64,000 nucleotides of DNA. Origin: Loripinus fragilis (lineage: Eukaryota; Mollusca; Bivalvia; Lucinida; Lucinidae). The DNA lies in the NCBI GenBank assembly GCA_964019695.1, contig OZ026531.1:9743701-9807700 (forward strand). Direction: 5' to 3'. Position numbers and translations under genes: made by a program. Shown here piece after piece: positions 39,901 to 45,900 of the stretch (within the stretch, counting starts at the first letter, position 1; every line of letters starts with the position of its first letter). The notes beneath the pieces were generated by a model. The model was not told the origin of the DNA. It ran no database searches and saw only the letters and a program-made list of their open reading frames with translations.

Positions 39901-42900
39901 GTAACATACCTGCAATGTATAAAAAGGATACATCAAAGACTCTAGGAGGAGTTGATTTCACACAAGTAGGCACTATCAGCCATTATTCAATATATGCAGG
40001 TTTAGAATTGGCTAACTTAAAAATGCTGTGAATTTATTTGAGGGGGAGGGGGTTATAATTAACAGGTTTCAGTTTACAGAAATATACTTACCCGACATGT
40101 TTTGAAACACTGTCTTTACTCTTCGATTCCAGCAACCAGACACTTATCCTTTGAACAGCTCCCTTATTATAATGTGTGGTAAATACCTCACCAAGCTTAG
40201 TGTTGACATGGTTCACACATCGCAGTAAACTTCTGTGTCGCAGAGTCTGTAGCAGCTAAAGTAAGAAAATATTGTGGTCAGTTGATTTTGTGTGGTAAAT
40301 ACCTCAACAAGCTTAGTGTTGACATGGTTCACACATCGCAGTAAACTTCTGTGTCGCAGAGTATGTAGTAACTAAAGTAAGAAAATATTGTGGTCAGTTG
40401 ACTTTGTGTGGTAAATACCTCACCAAGTTTAGTGTTGACATGGTTCACACAACGTAGTAACTTCTGTGTTGCAGAGTCTGTAGTAACTAAAGTAAGAAAA
40501 TATTGTGGTCAGTTGAGTTTGTGTGGTAAATACCTCACCAAGTTTTGTGTTGACATGGTTCACAGATCGCAGTAAATCTCTGTGTCACAGAGTCTGTAGT
40601 AACTAAAGTAAGAAAATATTGTGGTCAGTTGAGTTTGTGTGGTAAATACCTCACCAAGTTTTGTGTTGACATGGTTCATACATCGCAGTAAACTTCTGTG
40701 TCGCAGAGTCTGTAGTAACTAAAGTAAGAAAATATTGTGGTCAGTTGATTTTGTGTGGAAAATACCTCACCAAGCTTAGTGTTAACATGGTTCACACAAC
40801 GTAGTAACTTCTGTGTTGCAGAGTCTGTAGTAACTAAAGTAAGAAAATATTGTGGTCAGATGATTTTGTGTGGTAAATACCTCACCAAGCTTAGTGTTGA
40901 CATGGTTCATACATCACAGCAAACGACATGGTTCACACATCGCAGTAAACTTCTGTGTCACACTGTAACTATAGTAATAAAAGATTGTGGTCAGCTTATA
41001 CTGTGCGATAAATTCATGAACAAGTTTAAAGAGCTGACATGGTCAGGCCTTCACTTAAGAGTGTGTACCAGAAAAATAATTTTCTTACTTTTTAACCAAA
41101 ACACATGTTGTGGGTACTCAAAAGAACCATCTCAAAAAGACAGTTCTTTTGAGCACCCAAAACACATGTTGTCGGTACTCAATAGAACCATCTCAATGAG
41201 ACGGTTCTTTTGAGCACCCAAAATATATGCTAAAAACTATTGGTAAGGACATATTATAATTTTACGCTGAAAAGTCTAGCTTATCTAAACTGTGCATGGT
41301 TCATACATCACAGTTAACTTCTATGTCTCTTAGACATTATGTTTTGGTTGAGAACTGAGAAAAATAATTTTCAATTACACACCCTTATCTGGAGGCTTGG
41401 TCAAATTTTGTGGCCATTTTTACCGCCTTATATGGGAGTCATCCCAAATCCAAAAATGGCCTTTATTTTCTCAATTATATGTATTTTAGTACTTATTTTC
41501 CCAATTTTATGACATATTTTCCCAAATGTGAAGGAAAAGGTAGCTTCCCAAAATCCCAAATAAAATCACTGCGCAATATAGATAAAAAGATATAAAAAAA
41601 AGTAATTTTTGAGAAATTGCATATTTGATTCTGTCTCAGTTAATCATAGCATCTAAAAATTTCCTCCCTTCAATCAGTTTGTTTGAAATGAACATAGCCA
41701 AATCTGCAATTTAAATGAAACAGTTCAATAATTGGGCAAGTCCATACGCAAATTCGGGGTAACACTATATGTATTATATGAACTCAGGATTAATCCTGAA
41801 AACTTTCACCTGTACATTCACCAGGTATTTTTGCCAGATGAGTGTTGGATTTTAGCCCCAAAACTTGCAAGATAGAGACATCATATGGGAAAATTCCACA
41901 CCAAATTTTCATGAAATAAGCAAATCCTTTCGGTCCTCGATTTCAAAATTCTTTTAAAAAACGAGAATTTTCGGCTATCTCTTGCCCTATCTGTAGGTAA
42001 TAATGTTCATCATATTTAGGACTTCCATGTTTACAAAATTTTGTAAACGTTTATACGAAATCCAGAAATCGAAACGATTCCGTTTACACGCAATTACCTT
42101 ACTGATTTTTTTTCATTATCGCAGATTGGTAAAATCGCCATTTTTTTTTTCCTAAACAAGAAATGTCACAGTCACGTGACGAATGCCCCCAAAGGAATTG
42201 GTCAAGCATAAGACACATTGGAGGAAAGTTAGCTGTAATATAGGAGATATGCTCCGGACACGATAAACCTAGAAATGAGGCCAGAAGTCAATGTCAAGGT
42301 CAAAGTGACCCAAAATGGTACGCACCATTCCGCCATCCCAAGAGTAATCAACATACCAAATTTGGGATTCCTACATCAAATAATGTAGGAGATATGCTCC
42401 AGACACGATTTTTCTAGAAACTAGGTCATGGGTCAAGATCACAGTGACCTAAAAATGGTATGCGACACAACAGCATCTAAAGATGTATCCATACAGCAAA
42501 TTTGGGATTCCCATCTCAAATAATATAAGAGATATGTTCTGGACACAATTATTCTACAAACTAGGTCAGAGGTCAAGGTCAAAGTGACCCAAAAATGAAA
42601 CGTGACACTCCACCATCCCAAGTTGCATCCACCCACCAAATTTGGGATTCCTACCTCTAATAATATAAAGGATATGCTCTGGACATGATTTTTCTAAAAA
42701 CTAGGCCAGAGGTCAAGGTCACAGTGACCTGTAAATGGTACAAGACACTCTACCATCCCAAGATGCATTCACACACCAAATTTGGGATTCCTATCTCAAA
42801 TAATAAAAGAGATACGCTCCTGACACAATTATTATTAAAACTAGGTCAGAGGTCAATGTCACATTGACCCGTAAATGGAACAAGACACTCAACCATCCCA

Positions 42901-45900
42901 AGATGCATTCACAAGCCAAATTTGGAATTCCTTTCTCAAATAATATAAGAGATATGCTCCTGACACAATTATAATTAAAACTTGGTCAGAGGTCAAGGTC
43001 ACAGTGCCCCCCCCCAAAAAATATGGGAGACTCCACCATCCCAAGATGCATAGACACACCAAATTTGGAATTCCTACCTCAAAGAATATAAGAGATATGC
43101 TCCGAACACAAAAATTCTTAAAACTAGGTCAGAGGTCAAGGTCACAGTGACCCGAAATGGTATGTGTGACACTCTGTCATCTCAAGATGCATTTAGACAC
43201 CAAATTTGGAATTCCTATCTAAAAGAATAATATAGGAGATATGCACCAGACTCAATGCAGTTTCTAGAAATTTGGTCAGAGGTCAATTTCAAGGTCACAG
43301 TGACCCAATTGTGGTATGTGACACTTTCCCATCCCAAGATACATTCACACACCAGATTTGAGATTCCTACCTCAAATAATATAAGAGATATGCTCAGGAC
43401 ACAATTATTCTTAAAACTAGGTCATAGGTCAAGTTCAAGGTCACAGTGACCCAATTATGGTATGCAACACTTTGTCATCTCAAGATGCATTATCACAATA
43501 AATTTGAGATTCCTAGCTCAAATATTATTAGAGATATGCTCCCGACATGATTATTCTAATAACTAGGTCAGATTTCAAGGTCAAGGTCACAGTGACCCGT
43601 AAATAGTATGTGACACTCCGCCATCCTAGGATGCATTTACACACCAAATTTGGAATTCCTATCTCATAGAATATAGGAGATATGCACCAGACTCAATGCA
43701 GTTTCTAGAAACTAGGTCAGAGGTCAAGTTCAAGGTCACAACTAGAATTGTTTTTCTACGAAAAAACAGATGTCTCCCCCCCTTTTGATGTCAAAAGCAT
43801 GAGTCATTAAATATAATTTCAAACAGAAACATTAAATACAATTTCTAACGGAAATTCTAGTCATTTCATGCAGACAATCAGCTCATATCTAGTAAAGATA
43901 TCTGTCAATGTAGTTAACTATTGCACAATCAAAACCTGGTATAAAATAGTCATAGATAATTGTTTTTTGTGATTGACAAAGTTCCAAGAGAAATAACTCA
44001 AAGAGTATAAATGACAGAGTTACTGTTCTTGCACTCTGCACGTCGACGCATGTTGGTTGATACATGTATAAAGTTTCGTGAATAAAGCTTAAGCCGTTTT
44101 CAAGTTATAGAGCGGACACGGTTTTTGTGATGTACAAAGTTCCAAGAGAGAAAACTCAAAAAGTATAAAAGGCTGAGTTACCATTCTTGCACTCTGCACG
44201 TCATCTAATGCTGATTGATAATTGTATAAAGTTTCGTGAATATAGCTTAAGCGGTTTTCAAGTTATAGAGCGGACACGATTTTTGTGATGCACAAAGTTC
44301 CAAGGGAAATAACTCGAAAATTATAAAAGGCTGAGTTACCATTCTTTCACTCTGCACGTCATCTCATGCTGATTGATATTTGTATTAAGTTTCGTGAATA
44401 TAGCTTAAGTGGTTTTCAAGTTATAGAGGGAACACGATTTTTGTGATGCACAAAGTTCCAAGGGAATTAACTCAAAAAATATAAAAGGCAGAGTTACCAT
44501 TCTTGCACTCTGCACGTCATCTCATGGTGATTGATATTTGTTTAAAGTTTTGTGAATATAGCTTAAGCGGTTTTCAAATTATAGAGCGGACACGATTTGT
44601 GACAGACAGACAGACGGACAGACGGACAGACAGACGGACAGACAGACGGACGCCCGGGGAAAAACAATATGTCTCCCGACCCTAAAGGGGGGAGACATAA
44701 TGACCCAATTGTGGTACGCGACACTTTGTCATCCCAAGATGCATCCACACACCAAATTTCAGATTCCTACCTCAATTAATATAAGAGATATGCTCCGGAC
44801 ACAATTATTCTAAAAACTAGGTCAGAGGTGGAGGTCAAGGTCACAGTGACCCTAAAGTGGTACGCGACACACCGTCATCCCAAGATGCATCCACACACCA
44901 AATTTGGAATTCCTACCTCAAAGAATATAGGAGATATGCACCGGACACGAAGTGGGACGGACTGATGGACGGACTGACGTACGACCAATATTGAATATCG
45001 GGCCGGCTGATAAAGGGCCATTAATAAGGCGCCAAGTGTCCGAAATAACGGGCCAGTTTAGCTCCAAATTGGCCCGTTAATATCAGACTGACAAATTACT
45101 GAAGGCCATTTTCAGTTTGGACGTCCATCACCATAGACAAAAAATGGCCCTTTTTAAGAAGTTTATTTTATAACCTCCCCTGAGGTCCCCTGAATCATTT
45201 TATGCAACTTACAGAGGGCCATGGCTCCTTGTTAAGAAATGGCCCCTTGTCTATCACCAGACGACTAAAAAGGCCCCCAAATCCATATCAGTAGCACGGA
45301 CGGACTGACGGACGGACAGACGGACAGTGCGATTACTATATGCCTCCCAAAGTTCCTTTGGGGGCATAAAAAGAACTCTGAAATCGAAATTGTTTGGTTA
45401 AATTTTGTTATAGAACCCATTTCAAGTAATTGCAATCCGACTGCAACATGCGCAGACTCATCAATTATCGATATTTCCTTAGTGAAAGTGTCTTTCCTTG
45501 TAAACAGTTGCAAATGTGTAATGTACTGACACGCGCGAGACAAAACTGCCAATCATCACGTAGGCCAGAATAGACAGACAATACACACGCTGACGGGAAG
45601 TAAAAAATCAACAACACAGTTTGAAGCCATGTGCTTTCACATTAGTGTCCACCAAATATTAAGACGTGCATTTACGTATTTGATGAAAATGCATGAAACT
45701 TGCTCCTAGCACATTGAGATAAAATTTAGGTCGTTTAATCACAACGATCATCGGTCACTGTGTCCGCTGAGCATGTCCGCCGTAATTCTTATTGCAATAA
45801 TTAATTATTGTTAGAACTTTATCAAATACATCCGAATCTGGATAAAATCAACACTTTTTCATTAGAAGATGCTATTAATAAACCAAGAAGCTTGTCACCT

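Noticed and set aside
40755..41213. 152-codon plus-strand open frame
   Set aside because: It is the complement of the exon-2-derived tandem units and a hairpin repeat, not a gene.
44503..44748. Overlapping frames on both strands with repeated TDRR/VCPS residues
   Set aside because: These are translations of the gacagacgg microsatellite.
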